Source of the DNA: Aeromicrobium terrae
GTDB taxonomy: Bacteria; Actinomycetota; Actinomycetes; Propionibacteriales; Nocardioidaceae
Direction of reading: 5' to 3'
DNA: 64,000 nt
Assembly: GCF_008039565.1 (NCBI RefSeq)
Contig: NZ_VDUX01000002.1
Coordinates: forward strand, 496,001 to 560,000
The stretch's first letter is position 1. Each line of letters opens with the position of its first letter. Below, in pieces: positions 15,483 to 24,295 of the stretch. The notes under the pieces were generated by a model. That model had not been told where the DNA came from and searched no databases. It worked only from the letters and a program-made list of their open reading frames with translations. A program made the translations under genes and the position numbers.

Positions 15483-17003
15483 TCAGTAGGCACCCTTCGA
15501 GGCGAGGACGGCGCGCGCGGTGCGGATGATGATCTGGATGTCGCGCAGCATCGTCCAGTTCTCGACGTAGTCGAGGTCGAGCCGCACCGAGTCCTCCCAC
15601 GAGAGGTCCGACCGGCCGCTGACCTGCCACAGGCCGGTGACGCCCTGCTTCACCAGCAGGCGGCGATGAGTGTGCTCGTCGTAGAGGTCGACCTCGGCGC
15701 GCAGGGGCGGCCGCGGTCCCACGACGCTCATGTCGCCGCGGAGCACGTTGAAGAACTGCGGGATCTCGTCGATGCTGTAGCGCCGCAGGATCCGGCCGAC
15801 CTTCGTGACGCGCGGGTCGTCGCGCAGCTTGAACAGCGGGCCGGCGCCCTCGTTGTGGTGCTCCAGCTCCTCGCGCTGCTGATCGGCCCCGTGGACCATC
15901 GTGCGCAGCTTGAGCATCTGGAACGGCACGCCGTGGGTGCCGATGCGCTCGGACCGGTAGAACACCGGGCCGCGGCTGGTGAGCTTGATGGCCAGCATGG
16001 CGGCCAGCCACACCGGTGAGCTGGCGAGCAGCACGAGCGCCGCGAACGTGCGGTCGAACAGGGCCCGGCGGACGGTGCGGGCGCGCGAGTAGCTCGGGCC
16101 GGACAGGTAGATCAGCGGCATGTTGCCGTGCGCCTCGAGGTGGATGCGCGGACCGGCGACGTCGACCACGTTCGGGGCCACGAGCAGGTTCACGTCGCGG
16201 TCCTCCAGCGCCCATGCGAGCTCGCGCATGCCGTCGTGACCGAGGTGCTCGGTGTCCGTGACGACGACGGTGTCGACCGAGTCGCAGCCGAGGGCCTGGC
16301 CGAGGTCGCTCTCGGTGCCCATGACCGGCACGGCCGTGTCGGCGACGTGGAACCGCTCGTCCGGGGCGGCGACGCGGTCGGGCACCCAGACGCCGGCCAC
16401 GCGGAAGCCGGAACCGGCATCCTCGGAGAACCGGAGCGTCATGGTCTTGGCGCTGCGGACGCCGCCGATGACGAGCACCTTGGACAGGTAGCGGCCCTGA
16501 CGACGGCTGCGGTTGACCCAGGTGCGCCAGAGGCGGCGCTCGATGAACAGGATCGAGATGCCGAAGGCGAACGCCATGATGATGAACCCGCGGGACGGGT
16601 TCCACTTGAACATCAAGGTGGCGATCGCGAGCCAGCCGAAGACGGCGAAGGACGCCCGGGCGACCGCCTGGTACTGGCGGCTGCCGGCGTCGAGGACCTT
16701 GGGCTCGTGGGTGCGGAACGTCACGAGCGCGACCATCCACGCACCGAAGAGGACCACGCTGAAGACGCGGTACCCGAAGTCGTCGACGTCGGGAGCGGAC
16801 AGCGTGCGGTATCGGAGGACGTGTGCGAGGCCGATCGCCAGGGCCAGCACGATGAAGTCAGTCAGCAGGATGCTACGCGTCAGCCGGCGCTCCCACACGG
16901 AGCGCCCGACGGTCATCTCGGTCCGATCAGCAGGGGACTCGACGAGTCGCAGCGAGGACGCTGTGGCGACGTCGAATCGGAGGCCCTGCAGGTCCTGTAC
17001 CAC
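15483..17003 (-). CDS. Polyprenyl glycosylphosphotransferase (WbaP/CpsE type)
   Basis: A 506-residue membrane enzyme. Four N-terminal transmembrane segments (about 45-160) precede a CoA-binding-like domain (VLVIGGVRSAKTM). The conserved C-terminal transferase domain begins at RRALFDRTFAALVLL, with SERIGTHGVPFQMLKLRTM, DDPRVTKVGRILRRYSIDEIPQFFNVLRGDMSVVGPRP and the TGLWQVSGRSDLSWEDSVRLDLDY end. It transfers a sugar-1-phosphate from UDP-sugar to undecaprenyl phosphate to start an exopolysaccharide or wall-glycan repeat. It starts at GTG. With manC/manA and the tyrosine phosphatase nearby it suggests exopolysaccharide synthesis. Confidence 0.92.
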   Translation of the reverse strand: MVQDLQGLRFDVATASSLRLVESPADRTEMTVGRSVWERRLTRSILLTDFIVLALAIGLAHVLRYRTLSAPDVDDFGYRVFSVVLFGAWMVALVTFRTHEPKVLDAGSRQYQAVARASFAVFGWLAIATLMFKWNPSRGFIIMAFAFGISILFIERRLWRTWVNRSRRQGRYLSKVLVIGGVRSAKTMTLRFSEDAGSGFRVAGVWVPDRVAAPDERFHVADTAVPVMGTESDLGQALGCDSVDTVVVTDTEHLGHDGMRELAWALEDRDVNLLVAPNVVDVAGPRIHLEAHGNMPLIYLSGPSYSRARTVRRALFDRTFAALVLLASSPVWLAAMLAIKLTSRGPVFYRSERIGTHGVPFQMLKLRTMVHGADQQREELEHHNEGAGPLFKLRDDPRVTKVGRILRRYSIDEIPQFFNVLRGDMSVVGPRPPLRAEVDLYDEHTHRRLLVKQGVTGLWQVSGRSDLSWEDSVRLDLDYVENWTMLRDIQIIIRTARAVLASKGAY

Positions 17004-17078
17004 TCTGACATCCCCTTACGCCGTCTCGCCGGCGCTTCCGCCCCAGCGACCCGAGTTGTGACGTCCCCCGCAGTTAAC

Positions 17079-17111
17079 AACCGTTCAGTAATCGAAAAGT
17101 TACGGACGGTT
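17079..17111. promoter_or_regulatory. AT-rich inverted repeat upstream of the sugar transferase
   Basis: AACCGT (17079-17084) and ACGGTT (17106-17111) flank a second pair GTAA/TTAC around an eight-base A-rich centre. It lies about 75 bases upstream of the glycosylphosphotransferase start in a 144-base gap that is clearly AT-richer than its surroundings. A promoter with a regulator-binding site is plausible; no protein can be named. Confidence 0.4.
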
Positions 17112-17147
17112 TCCGTGTGACGAGCGGGGCGCACCGTGCCGGTCATC

Positions 17148-17702
17148 TCATTGTGGACGCGGGACGCGGGGCTTGGAGGTCAAAATCGACAATTTGGCTG
17201 CCACGACGTCGACAGCGGCGGCAATCTGGTCGGCCACACGCCGGTGCACGTCCGGTTCGCGACGGTACGGGTCCTGCACGTCGATGTCCACCGGAGCGGT
17301 GCTGCGGCGACGGGAGGCGTCGACCACGAGGTCCTCCAGCGTGGTGGCCTCGGAGTCGGCGACGAGGGCCGCGAACTCGCGCAGGGTGAAGGTCTTGCGG
17401 AGCGCCTGCGGCGAGAGCGCCAGGACCTCGGCCCGGTGCTCGCGCGCGGCCGTGAGGACGAGGGCCGCCTCCTCCACGTGGTGCAGCTGGAGCGCGCGGG
17501 AGCGGAACTCGCTGACCGAGTGACCGAGCCGGGCGAGCTCGAGCACCACCATGCTGTCGACGGGCGCCGCGTCCCAGCCGCGCACGCCGGCGCTGGCGAT
17601 CTCGAAGCGGTCCGGGTCGAGCTGGTCGCGGAGGAGCACCTCCATCATCGGCGACCGGCAGATGTTGGCGGTGCAGACGGCGAGGAGCGGGAAGCGCTTC
17701 AT
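17148..17702 (-). CDS. Low-molecular-weight protein tyrosine phosphatase (Wzb-like)
   Basis: A 184-residue protein whose VCTANICRSPM is the catalytic P-loop CX5RS (Cys10, Arg16); QDPY near residue 143 supplies the general-acid Asp of the DP motif. Such enzymes remove phosphate from tyrosine kinases that control exopolysaccharide export. It starts at ATG overlapping the YgfZ stop (ATGA). The glycosylphosphotransferase gene is next on the same strand, which supports a polysaccharide role, but the matching BY-kinase is not in the window. Confidence 0.9.
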   Translation of the reverse strand: MKRFPLLAVCTANICRSPMMEVLLRDQLDPDRFEIASAGVRGWDAAPVDSMVVLELARLGHSVSEFRSRALQLHHVEEAALVLTAAREHRAEVLALSPQALRKTFTLREFAALVADSEATTLEDLVVDASRRRSTAPVDIDVQDPYRREPDVHRRVADQIAAAVDVVAAKLSILTSKPRVPRPQ

Positions 17703-18682
17703 GGGCCGGTCACTCGCCGCCCAGGGCCCGGCACCCCTGCCGGGGTCCCGCCCAGGACCGGCCGCACGTGCAGACCGGCCTCCGGATCGACCAGGGCCTC
17801 CTGCGCGGCGGCCACGCCGTCGGCGAGGAGCGTGACGTCGACGTCGACGTTCCGCTTGACGAGGGCGAGGGCGACCGGCCCGAGCTCGTGGTGCCGGGCC
17901 GCTGACCCGACGAACCCGACGCGGGTGTCGTCGAGCATCACGTCCGCGCCGTGCGGCGGGAGGTGGTCGACCGACCCGTCGAGGTGCAGCAGGACGAGGC
18001 GGCGGGGCGGGCGGCCGAGCGTGTGCACGCGGGCGACCGTCTCCTGCCCGCGGTAGCAGCCCTTCTCCAGGTGCACGGCGCGGCCGAGCAGGCCCACCTC
18101 GTTGGGGATGGTGCGGTCGTCGGTGTCGAGGCCGAAGCGCGGGATGCCGGCGGCGATGCGGAGCGCCTCGTGGGCCCACACGCCGACGGGAGCGCCCAGC
18201 CGGTCGGGCAGGGCCGCGAGCTCGTCGCGACGGACCAGCTCCCACGCGTCCGGGCCGGTGGCTACCACCGCGCGGTCGGGGACGAGCGCCACCACGACGC
18301 GCATCATGAAGCGCATCGAGTCCAGGAACGCCACGAGCGCCTCGCCGGCGCCCGGCTCGGTGTGGGCCCAGAACGTCTCGCCGTCGTCGATCCCTGCGAA
18401 CGCGTGCTCGATGCGGCCCTGCGGCGAGAGCAGCAGGACCTCGGTGCGCACGCCGGGCTCGAGCTGCTCGAGGTGCTGCGTGGTGAGCGAGTGCAGCCAG
18501 GTGAGGCGGTCGGGGCCGGTGATCGAGAGGACGTCGCGGTGCGAGAGGTCGACGAACCCGTCGCCGGCCACGAGGCGGCGCTGCTCGGGGACGATGGAGC
18601 CGTAGTGGGCGGCCACGCCGGCGTCGGGCGGATCGGCCTCGACGGCGCCCGCGAGGTCGAGGAGGGGGCTGCGCTCAGACAC
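17699..18682 (-). CDS. ygfZ: YgfZ/GcvT-like folate-binding protein
   Basis: About 327 residues with the hallmark KGCYRGQE motif of YgfZ proteins, which use tetrahydrofolate to help repair or assemble certain Fe-S enzymes. The GcvT-like fold is seen in [18 protein letters not shown] and [20 protein letters not shown]. The GTG start overlaps the end of the nitrobindin gene by eight bases and its stop overlaps the phosphatase ATG, so the three genes form one translationally coupled operon. Confidence 0.88.
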   Translation of the reverse strand: MSERSPLLDLAGAVEADPPDAGVAAHYGSIVPEQRRLVAGDGFVDLSHRDVLSITGPDRLTWLHSLTTQHLEQLEPGVRTEVLLLSPQGRIEHAFAGIDDGETFWAHTEPGAGEALVAFLDSMRFMMRVVVALVPDRAVVATGPDAWELVRRDELAALPDRLGAPVGVWAHEALRIAAGIPRFGLDTDDRTIPNEVGLLGRAVHLEKGCYRGQETVARVHTLGRPPRRLVLLHLDGSVDHLPPHGADVMLDDTRVGFVGSAARHHELGPVALALVKRNVDVDVTLLADGVAAAQEALVDPEAGLHVRPVLGGTPAGVPGPGRRVTGP

Positions 18683-19187
18683 GGGCCAACCTGCCCCACA
18701 GGTGCGACTGCAGCGACTGCCCCTCGGCCGCCATGTCGTAGGCGTACATGAGGTCGCCCTCGACCAGTCCGTACATGCGCTGACCGGCGGTGTACTCCTT
18801 GGCCGTGACGGTGCGCGCGACGACGTCGGTGGTGAGGGTGATGCGCGGACCCTCGACCGTGCCGTACCAGATCTCGGCGTAGCCGGTGGGGTGCGCGAGG
18901 ACCAGCTCCACCTGCACACCGTCGCCGTCCGGGGCGTCACCCGCCAGCCGGAGAAAACCGGTCTCGAGCGCGCCAGGGCGCAGGCGCTGGCCGGCCTCGT
19001 CGGTGATCCAGGCGCGGCTGAAGTAGTGCAGGAACGGGCGGGTGTCGTGCGCGAACACGACCTCCTGCTCGTACGAGAAGGCGTCGATCGTCGGGTAGTC
19101 GCCACGGCCGTTGCCGTGCCACGTGCCGAGCAGCCACGCGACCTTCGCCAGGTCCGGGTGGAGATCGGCGGGAATCTCGAACGCCAT
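18675..19187 (-). CDS. FABP-like heme-binding protein (nitrobindin family)
   Basis: A 170-residue beta-barrel protein of the nitrobindin/THAP4 family (formerly DUF1794). [16 protein letters not shown] near residue 20-35 is the family GTWxGxG motif; strands ending [27 protein letters not shown] complete the barrel. These proteins bind ferric heme and can isomerise peroxynitrite to nitrate. The start is the ATG at [10 protein letters not shown]. It is the first gene of the ygfZ-phosphatase operon and divergent from dtd. Confidence 0.88.
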   Translation of the reverse strand: MAFEIPADLHPDLAKVAWLLGTWHGNGRGDYPTIDAFSYEQEVVFAHDTRPFLHYFSRAWITDEAGQRLRPGALETGFLRLAGDAPDGDGVQVELVLAHPTGYAEIWYGTVEGPRITLTTDVVARTVTAKEYTAGQRMYGLVEGDLMYAYDMAAEGQSLQSHLWGRLARV

Positions 19188-19213
19188 GGGATCCAGCGTA
19201 TCGACCTGCGGTT

Positions 19214-19219
19214 TAGGCT
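19214..19219 (+). promoter_or_regulatory. Likely -10 of dtd (leaderless)
   Basis: TAGGCT ends seven bases before the dtd GTG and no Shine-Dalgarno lies between, the usual pattern of a leaderless actinobacterial mRNA. Confidence 0.4.
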
Positions 19220-19226
19220 GATCGGC

Positions 19227-19649
19227 GTGAGGGCGGTGGTGCAGCGGGTCAGCCGGGCCGAGGTCCGGGTCGAGGGCGCCACCACCGGCGAGATCGGCGT
19301 CGGGCTCGTCGTGCTGCTCGGCGTCACGCACGACGACACCGTCGAGCAGGCGGAGCGGCTCGCGGCCAAGATCCACACGCTGCGGATCCTCCGCGAGGAG
19401 CAGTCCGTGGCCGACACCGGCGCCGGCGTGCTCGTCGTCAGCCAGTTCACGCTCTACGGCGACGCCCGCAAGGGGCGTCGGCCCACCTGGAACGCGGCGG
19501 CTCCCGGACCCGTGGCCGAGCCGCTGTACGACGCGTTCTGCGCCGCTCTGCGGGCTCTCGGCGTCGAGGTGGCGGAGGGCGTGTTCGGGGCGGACATGGA
19601 GATCTCGCTCACGAACGACGGCCCCACGACCCTCGTCCTCGACCTCTGA
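19227..19649 (+). CDS. dtd: D-aminoacyl-tRNA deacylase
   Basis: A 140-residue enzyme, the exact family length. [15 protein letters not shown] and [12 protein letters not shown] carry the conserved SQFTLxGD and NxGPxT motifs that form the active site at the dimer interface. It removes D-amino acids wrongly attached to tRNA. The GTG start gives [13 protein letters not shown], the typical Dtd N-terminus. Confidence 0.95.
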   Translation: MRAVVQRVSRAEVRVEGATTGEIGVGLVVLLGVTHDDTVEQAERLAAKIHTLRILREEQSVADTGAGVLVVSQFTLYGDARKGRRPTWNAAAPGPVAEPLYDAFCAALRALGVEVAEGVFGADMEISLTNDGPTTLVLDL

Positions 19650-19706
19650 CCGGAATTTCAGGTTCTGTCCCTAAGATGGGCGGGTTGTCCGAGAGGAGGG
19701 AGCAGG

Positions 19707-20822
19707 ATGGCTGACCGCAGACACGGCCGGCGATACCGCGGCGCCGGCAAGCGTCGCGCCGGTGGCACGCCCTTCCACCGACGGCACCGCAAGCTGCTGA
19801 TCGGCCTGCTCAGCTTCGTCCTCGTGGTCGTGGGCGCCGGCGCGGCCTACGCCTACATGCTCAACTCCAAGTTCAACAACATCGACAAGGTCAAGACCGC
19901 CGACCTGAAGGACCGCCCGGACCCGGACAAGGGCCGCGCCCTCAACGTCATGCTCCTCGGCTCCGACAAGGGCAAGGACATCCCGGGCGAGCCGAAGAAC
20001 ACCACCATCGCCGACGACGCGAAGCGCAAGGTCTGGCCGAGTGGCAAGTACCGCAGCGACACGCTGATGATCGTGCACATCTCCGCCGACCGGAAGCACG
20101 TGTACCTGGTGTCCCTCCCGCGCGACACGTTCACGATGCTCTACAACGCGAAGGGCGAGCCGGAGCACCAGGAGAAGATCAACGGCGCGTTCTCCTACTA
20201 CGGGCCGAACGGCACCATCTCCACCGTCGAGCACCTCACGGACGTGCGCATGCGGCACATGGCCATCATCGACTGGGCCGGCTTCAAGGACCTCTCCCGT
20301 GCCGTCGGTGGCGTCCCGGTCTACATCCCCCGCGCGTTCTACGACCCCAAGCAGAAGATCCAGTGGAACGCCGGCGAGCAGAACCTCGAGGGCGCCAAGG
20401 CGCTCGCCTACGTGCGCACCCGCTACGGCCTGCTCCGCGGCGACTTCGACCGCATCGCCCGCCAGCAGAACTTCCTCCGCTCGCTCATGAAGAAGATGCT
20501 GGCGCGCGGCACCATGACCAACCCGATCAAGCTCACCAAGACGCTGTCGGCCCTCACCGAGAACCTCACCGTCGACGCCGAGTGGGATCCGCGCGACATG
20601 CGCGCGCTCGCGCTGTCGCTGCGCGGCACCCGCGCCGACGACGTCACGTTCCTCACCGCGCCCGTAGCCGGCACCGAGACCGTGCCCACCTACGGCAGCA
20701 TCGTGCGGCTCGACGAGCTCAAGTCCAAGGAGCTCTTCACGGCCATGAAGAACGACGACATGGACGCCTACGTGAAGAAGTACCCGGACGACGTCCTGAA
20801 GTCCGACAAGGAGATCGGCTAG
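19707..20822 (+). CDS. LytR-CpsA-Psr (LCP) family glycopolymer ligase
   Basis: A 371-residue protein with a basic cytoplasmic tail, one transmembrane segment (about 30-51) and an extracellular LCP domain. Conserved pieces are VMLLGSD, YRSDTLMIVHI, VSLPRDTF, KINGAFSYYG, GGVPVYIP and RTRYGLLRGDFDRIARQQNFL with the catalytic Arg residues. LCP enzymes move undecaprenyl-linked glycans onto peptidoglycan (arabinogalactan or teichoic-acid type). A good Shine-Dalgarno (GAGGAGGGAG) precedes the ATG. A DUF4012 gene ends 13 bases away in convergence. Confidence 0.92.
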   Translation: MADRRHGRRYRGAGKRRAGGTPFHRRHRKLLIGLLSFVLVVVGAGAAYAYMLNSKFNNIDKVKTADLKDRPDPDKGRALNVMLLGSDKGKDIPGEPKNTTIADDAKRKVWPSGKYRSDTLMIVHISADRKHVYLVSLPRDTFTMLYNAKGEPEHQEKINGAFSYYGPNGTISTVEHLTDVRMRHMAIIDWAGFKDLSRAVGGVPVYIPRAFYDPKQKIQWNAGEQNLEGAKALAYVRTRYGLLRGDFDRIARQQNFLRSLMKKMLARGTMTNPIKLTKTLSALTENLTVDAEWDPRDMRALALSLRGTRADDVTFLTAPVAGTETVPTYGSIVRLDELKSKELFTAMKNDDMDAYVKKYPDDVLKSDKEIG

Positions 20823-20835
20823 CCGATCCCGGCTG

Positions 20836-22641
20836 TCAGGAGCACGCGGACTTGCTGGCCTCGTCGCCGTTCGGGCGGATGCCCGGCGTGGTCTGGAGCA
20901 CCGGGTCGCCGTCGACGCCCGGAGCCGACCGCATGGTCGTGACGATCACGACGCTCTCGCCCGGCGCGATGACGACCGTGCCGCGCACGACACGGCGGTC
21001 GTACAGCTCTCCGCCGGACAGGGGCACCTGGCGCCCGTCGACCCGCTGCTCGACCATGAAGCCCTTGGTGGGGCCCATCGTGCTGACGACCAGCCGCATG
21101 GAGCCCGGCTTCACGTAGAGGCCCGGACCGACGATCGACCGCGTGAAGCGGGTGGCGTTGGGCGGGGCGAGCGACGACAGCTGCGTCGTGACCCGGAACT
21201 CCTGGCCCCGGTCGTCGAAGCACCGCGTGGCCTGCACGGTGGTCTTCATCTGCAGGAAGTACTCCATCTTCGTGGAGCCGCCGTCGTCGACGTAGACGCC
21301 GATGTACGGCGTCTTGCCGGGGTGCCGGTTCAGGGCGCCGGAGATGCCGCCGTCGAGGATGAGCTTCTGCTCGGCCGGGACCTTGGACCACACCTTGATG
21401 TGACCGGCCCGCACCGACCGCACGAGCGCCTTCACCACGGCCTGCGAGTTGCCCCGGCCCGACGTGACGGCCGTGAAGATCGCGCGGGCGGCCTGCTCGA
21501 AGACGTCGTCCTGCTTCTGGGCCTGCAGCGGGTACTTCGCGTACACGCCGTTGAGCAGCACCTGGGCCGCGTTGGAGCTGGTGAGCCGGGTGCCGTCGGC
21601 GAGGTCGACCGGGCCGATGCCGCCCAGGAGCAGTGCGAGGGCGACGGGGTCGACCGCGATGGCTCCGGAGAACTTCCGGTCCAGCCGCTTGCCGACGATC
21701 TGCGACGTCAGCTCGGCGGCCCGCGGGAAGTCGGGGTGGGCGCCGGTGTCGCGCATGTCCTTCGTGAGCGAGCTGCCCAGGAGGTTCCGCTCCTCCTTGG
21801 TGAGCTTGGCCCCGTTCTTGACGAAGCCGACCTTGCGGGTGCCGGCCTGCTCCCCCATGGTCACCTTGCCGTTCTTGGCGGTGAGCACGGCCACCGAGCC
21901 GGGCATGCCGCCGATGGCACGGACCTCGGCGTTGTTGAGGACCATGAGCAGGTACGTGCGCTTCTTGCCGTCGGTGGCGAGCATCGTCGGCAGGAGCCGC
22001 GCGGCGTCGTCCGCGGCGCCGGCCGCGGAGGCGCTGACGGTGACGAGGTTCTGGGTGCTCCGCATGGGCGACTGCAGCGGGCCGATCAGCGAACCGGGGT
22101 CGAACGAGCCGATCTCGCGCTCCGCCTCCTCGAACACCCGGTTGGAACGCTCGAGCACGGGCCGGATGGCGGCCAGCGCGGCGACGTCGACCCGGCCGTT
22201 CTTGGGCCGGAACGTCTCGAGCTGGACCTGGTCGGCGACGTCGACGATCGACGGCAGCGCGTCGTCGGTGATGCGGTCGATCTCGCGCGCGACCGTGCGG
22301 ACCGCGTCGACGTTCTTGCCGACGATCGGGACGTGGGCCCCGATGGACCACAGCGGGCCGTCCGACGCGTCGTGCGCGCGTGTGGTCTCGCGGTCGAGCC
22401 GCTCGAGCGTGGCACGGGCGCCGTTGACGTCGCCGGACACGATCTGCTCCTTGAGGACCGCAGCCTCGTCGCGGGCGTCCTTCAACGCACCGGTGGCCTT
22501 CAGCGCCTCGGAGACGAAGATGCCCCCGGCGATGACGAGCAGGACCAGCACACCCAGGCCGACCTGGACGCGGCGGCTCCGGAGAGTCTCCGTCACGCGT
22601 CGCCAGCCGTGGGGCCGGCGCCGGGACCGAGAGCGCGCCAT
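20836..22641 (-). CDS. DUF4012 envelope protein
   Basis: About 601 residues with an Arg-rich cytoplasmic start, one transmembrane segment (about 26-45) and a large extracellular DUF4012 region; KRTYLLMVLNNAEVRAIGGMPGSV is the family core. DUF4012 genes often sit in exopolysaccharide or wall-glycan loci, but their function is unknown. The ATG at MARSRSRRRPHG follows a strong Shine-Dalgarno (AAGGAGG), so it is preferred to upstream in-frame starts. It faces an LCP ligase gene and follows an LPxTG gene. Confidence 0.82.
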   Translation of the reverse strand: MARSRSRRRPHGWRRVTETLRSRRVQVGLGVLVLLVIAGGIFVSEALKATGALKDARDEAAVLKEQIVSGDVNGARATLERLDRETTRAHDASDGPLWSIGAHVPIVGKNVDAVRTVAREIDRITDDALPSIVDVADQVQLETFRPKNGRVDVAALAAIRPVLERSNRVFEEAEREIGSFDPGSLIGPLQSPMRSTQNLVTVSASAAGAADDAARLLPTMLATDGKKRTYLLMVLNNAEVRAIGGMPGSVAVLTAKNGKVTMGEQAGTRKVGFVKNGAKLTKEERNLLGSSLTKDMRDTGAHPDFPRAAELTSQIVGKRLDRKFSGAIAVDPVALALLLGGIGPVDLADGTRLTSSNAAQVLLNGVYAKYPLQAQKQDDVFEQAARAIFTAVTSGRGNSQAVVKALVRSVRAGHIKVWSKVPAEQKLILDGGISGALNRHPGKTPYIGVYVDDGGSTKMEYFLQMKTTVQATRCFDDRGQEFRVTTQLSSLAPPNATRFTRSIVGPGLYVKPGSMRLVVSTMGPTKGFMVEQRVDGRQVPLSGGELYDRRVVRGTVVIAPGESVVIVTTMRSAPGVDGDPVLQTTPGIRPNGDEASKSACS

Positions 22642-22672
22642 CACCCCTCCTTGAACGGCTCGGGACAAAGAA

Positions 22673-22704
22673 CCGTTCCCGCACCGAGACCGGCGCGGGA
22701 ACGG
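22673..22704 (-). terminator. Hairpin terminator after the LPxTG gene
   Basis: CCGTTCCCGC and GCGGGAACGG form a perfect 10-base stem with a 12-base loop, beginning 13 bases after the LPxTG gene stop and ending before the DUF4012 start. Confidence 0.65.
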
Positions 22705-22717
22705 GTCATGTGGTCAA

Positions 22718-23266
22718 TCAGGAAGTGCGGCGCCGGGACGCGACGATCGCGCCGCCACCCACGGTGACCAGCAGGCCGCCGATCAGCAGCCAGGCCAGGC
22801 GCTCGCCACCGGTGTTCGGCAGGAGGCCGCCGTCGTCGCCACCGCTCGGGGGCAGCAGCGTGATCGTGTTCGACGCGTGCGCGAGGGCCGGGGCCTGGAC
22901 CAGGCTGGTGCCGAGCTTGCCGGCGCCGCCGCCGCCCAGGGCGTCGGGCTCGTCGGACTGGTCGTCGTACGTGCAGTCCGCGGTGACGGGGTCGGTCTCG
23001 ACCTTGGTGACCTTGCGCGTGTCGAACGTGTGGGTCAGCGTGTCGGTGTCCGAGGCGGAGACGGTCTCACCGAGGTAGGTGATGGACAGCTCCATGCAGG
23101 TGCTGTCGGCCACGGCCGTGACCTCGATCGGCTTGCCGCCGACGAGCGTGCCGCCGCTGACGCTGAGGTTGACGGTGATCGGGTACGCGAACGCGGGCCC
23201 GAGGGTGGCGAACAATGCAACGACAACAGCAACCGCTCCGGCCAGTGCCAAGCGAAGTGTCTTCAT
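22718..23266 (-). CDS. LPxTG cell-wall anchored small surface protein
   Basis: A 182-residue protein with a signal peptide (MKTLRLALAGAVAVVVALF, cleavage near AFA) and a C-terminal sorting signal: LPNTGG, a hydrophobic stretch and a RRRTS tail. The mature part is a short beta-rich domain with two Cys (CMELS, CTYDD), perhaps a disulfide-bonded Ig-like fold, then a Gly/Leu linker. A sortase would attach it to peptidoglycan; none is encoded in the window. The ATG follows GGAGAG. Its function is unknown. Confidence 0.85.
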   Translation of the reverse strand: MKTLRLALAGAVAVVVALFATLGPAFAYPITVNLSVSGGTLVGGKPIEVTAVADSTCMELSITYLGETVSASDTDTLTHTFDTRKVTKVETDPVTADCTYDDQSDEPDALGGGGAGKLGTSLVQAPALAHASNTITLLPPSGGDDGGLLPNTGGERLAWLLIGGLLVTVGGGAIVASRRRTS

Positions 23267-23413
23267 GCGTCTCTCCATGCTTCATTGCGTCGCGAATACC
23301 CATGCGAGTCGCGCCCGTGCGCAACATGGTATCCCCTGGGCGTGCCATCCGTGCACCCAACACAACGAACGAGTTGGATGTGCGTTACGCCACGTCAGGG
23401 AGGTTGACGCTGG

Positions 23414-24295
23414 TCAACTGATCCAGAGGTGCAGGTGACGGGCCCTCCAGGCCCTCCACGCGAGCGTCCCGGCGACGATGCCCACCACCCCCGCGGCGGC
23501 CACCCAGAGGGGCGGGACGCCGAGCAGGCCGAGCCCGGTGAGGGCCAGCACGATGACGATGCCCCGGCGGATGATCGACTGCGGGACCCGATTCGCGATG
23601 CGGGCGCCCAGGTAGGTCCCCGGGGTGCCACCGAGGATCAGGGGGATCAGCACGGACCAGTCGACGCCGGTGACGATCACGTGGCTGGCGGCCGCTGCGA
23701 CGACCAGGGGCACCGCCTGCACGAGGTCGGTGCCGACGAGGCGGACGCCGCCGAGCGTCGGGTACAGGACGAGCAGGGCGACCATCATGACCGTGCCGGA
23801 GCCCACCGAGGTGAGGCCGACGCACAGGCCGCCGACGACGCCGACGAGGAAGGTCAGGAGCGGTCGGACGGTGGGCTCGGCCGAGCCCTTCGTCAGGTCG
23901 GGTCCGCGGCGCAGCTCGAGCAGGAGGCGGAACGCATAGGTGCTCGCGGCGACGAGCAGCGTGACGCCGATGGCGGTCTTGACGAAGTCGTCCTGCGCGT
24001 CCTCCCCGCCGACGGCGCGGACGATGAACGCCCCGGCGAACGCCGTGGGCACCGATCCGAGCATCAGCCAGCCGGCGACCGCCCGGTGCGGCGACCCCTC
24101 GCTCCAGTGCACGGCGGCGCCGACGGACTTGTTGACCGCGGCCGCCACGAGGTCGTTCGCGACGGCGGACGTCGGCGGCACGCCGAGGACGATCAGGGCG
24201 GGCGTCATCAGGGCGCCACCGCCCATGCCGGTGAGACCGACGACGATGCCGATGCCGAACGCCGCGATCAGGAGCGCGACGACGTCGGAGCTCAC
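23414..24295 (-). CDS. TauE/SafE sulfite exporter-family permease
   Basis: A 293-residue membrane protein with about eight hydrophobic segments in two repeats, each with a Gly-rich motif (GIVVGLTGMGGGALMTP and GLCVGLTSVGSGTVMM), the signature of TauE/SafE carriers. It likely moves sulfite, sulfate or an organosulfonate anion. The GTG start overlaps the APS kinase stop, which ties it to sulfate assimilation. The 147-base gap after it, towards the LPxTG gene, shows only that gene's promoter region. Confidence 0.87.
   Translation of the reverse strand: MSSDVVALLIAAFGIGIVVGLTGMGGGALMTPALIVLGVPPTSAVANDLVAAAVNKSVGAAVHWSEGSPHRAVAGWLMLGSVPTAFAGAFIVRAVGGEDAQDDFVKTAIGVTLLVAASTYAFRLLLELRRGPDLTKGSAEPTVRPLLTFLVGVVGGLCVGLTSVGSGTVMMVALLVLYPTLGGVRLVGTDLVQAVPLVVAAAASHVIVTGVDWSVLIPLILGGTPGTYLGARIANRVPQSIIRRGIVIVLALTGLGLLGVPPLWVAAAGVVGIVAGTLAWRAWRARHLHLWIS

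Noticed and set aside
22877..23407. Plus-strand frame across the LPxTG gene.
   Set aside because: The minus strand carries a signal peptide and LPNTGG sorting signal; the plus frame is low complexity.
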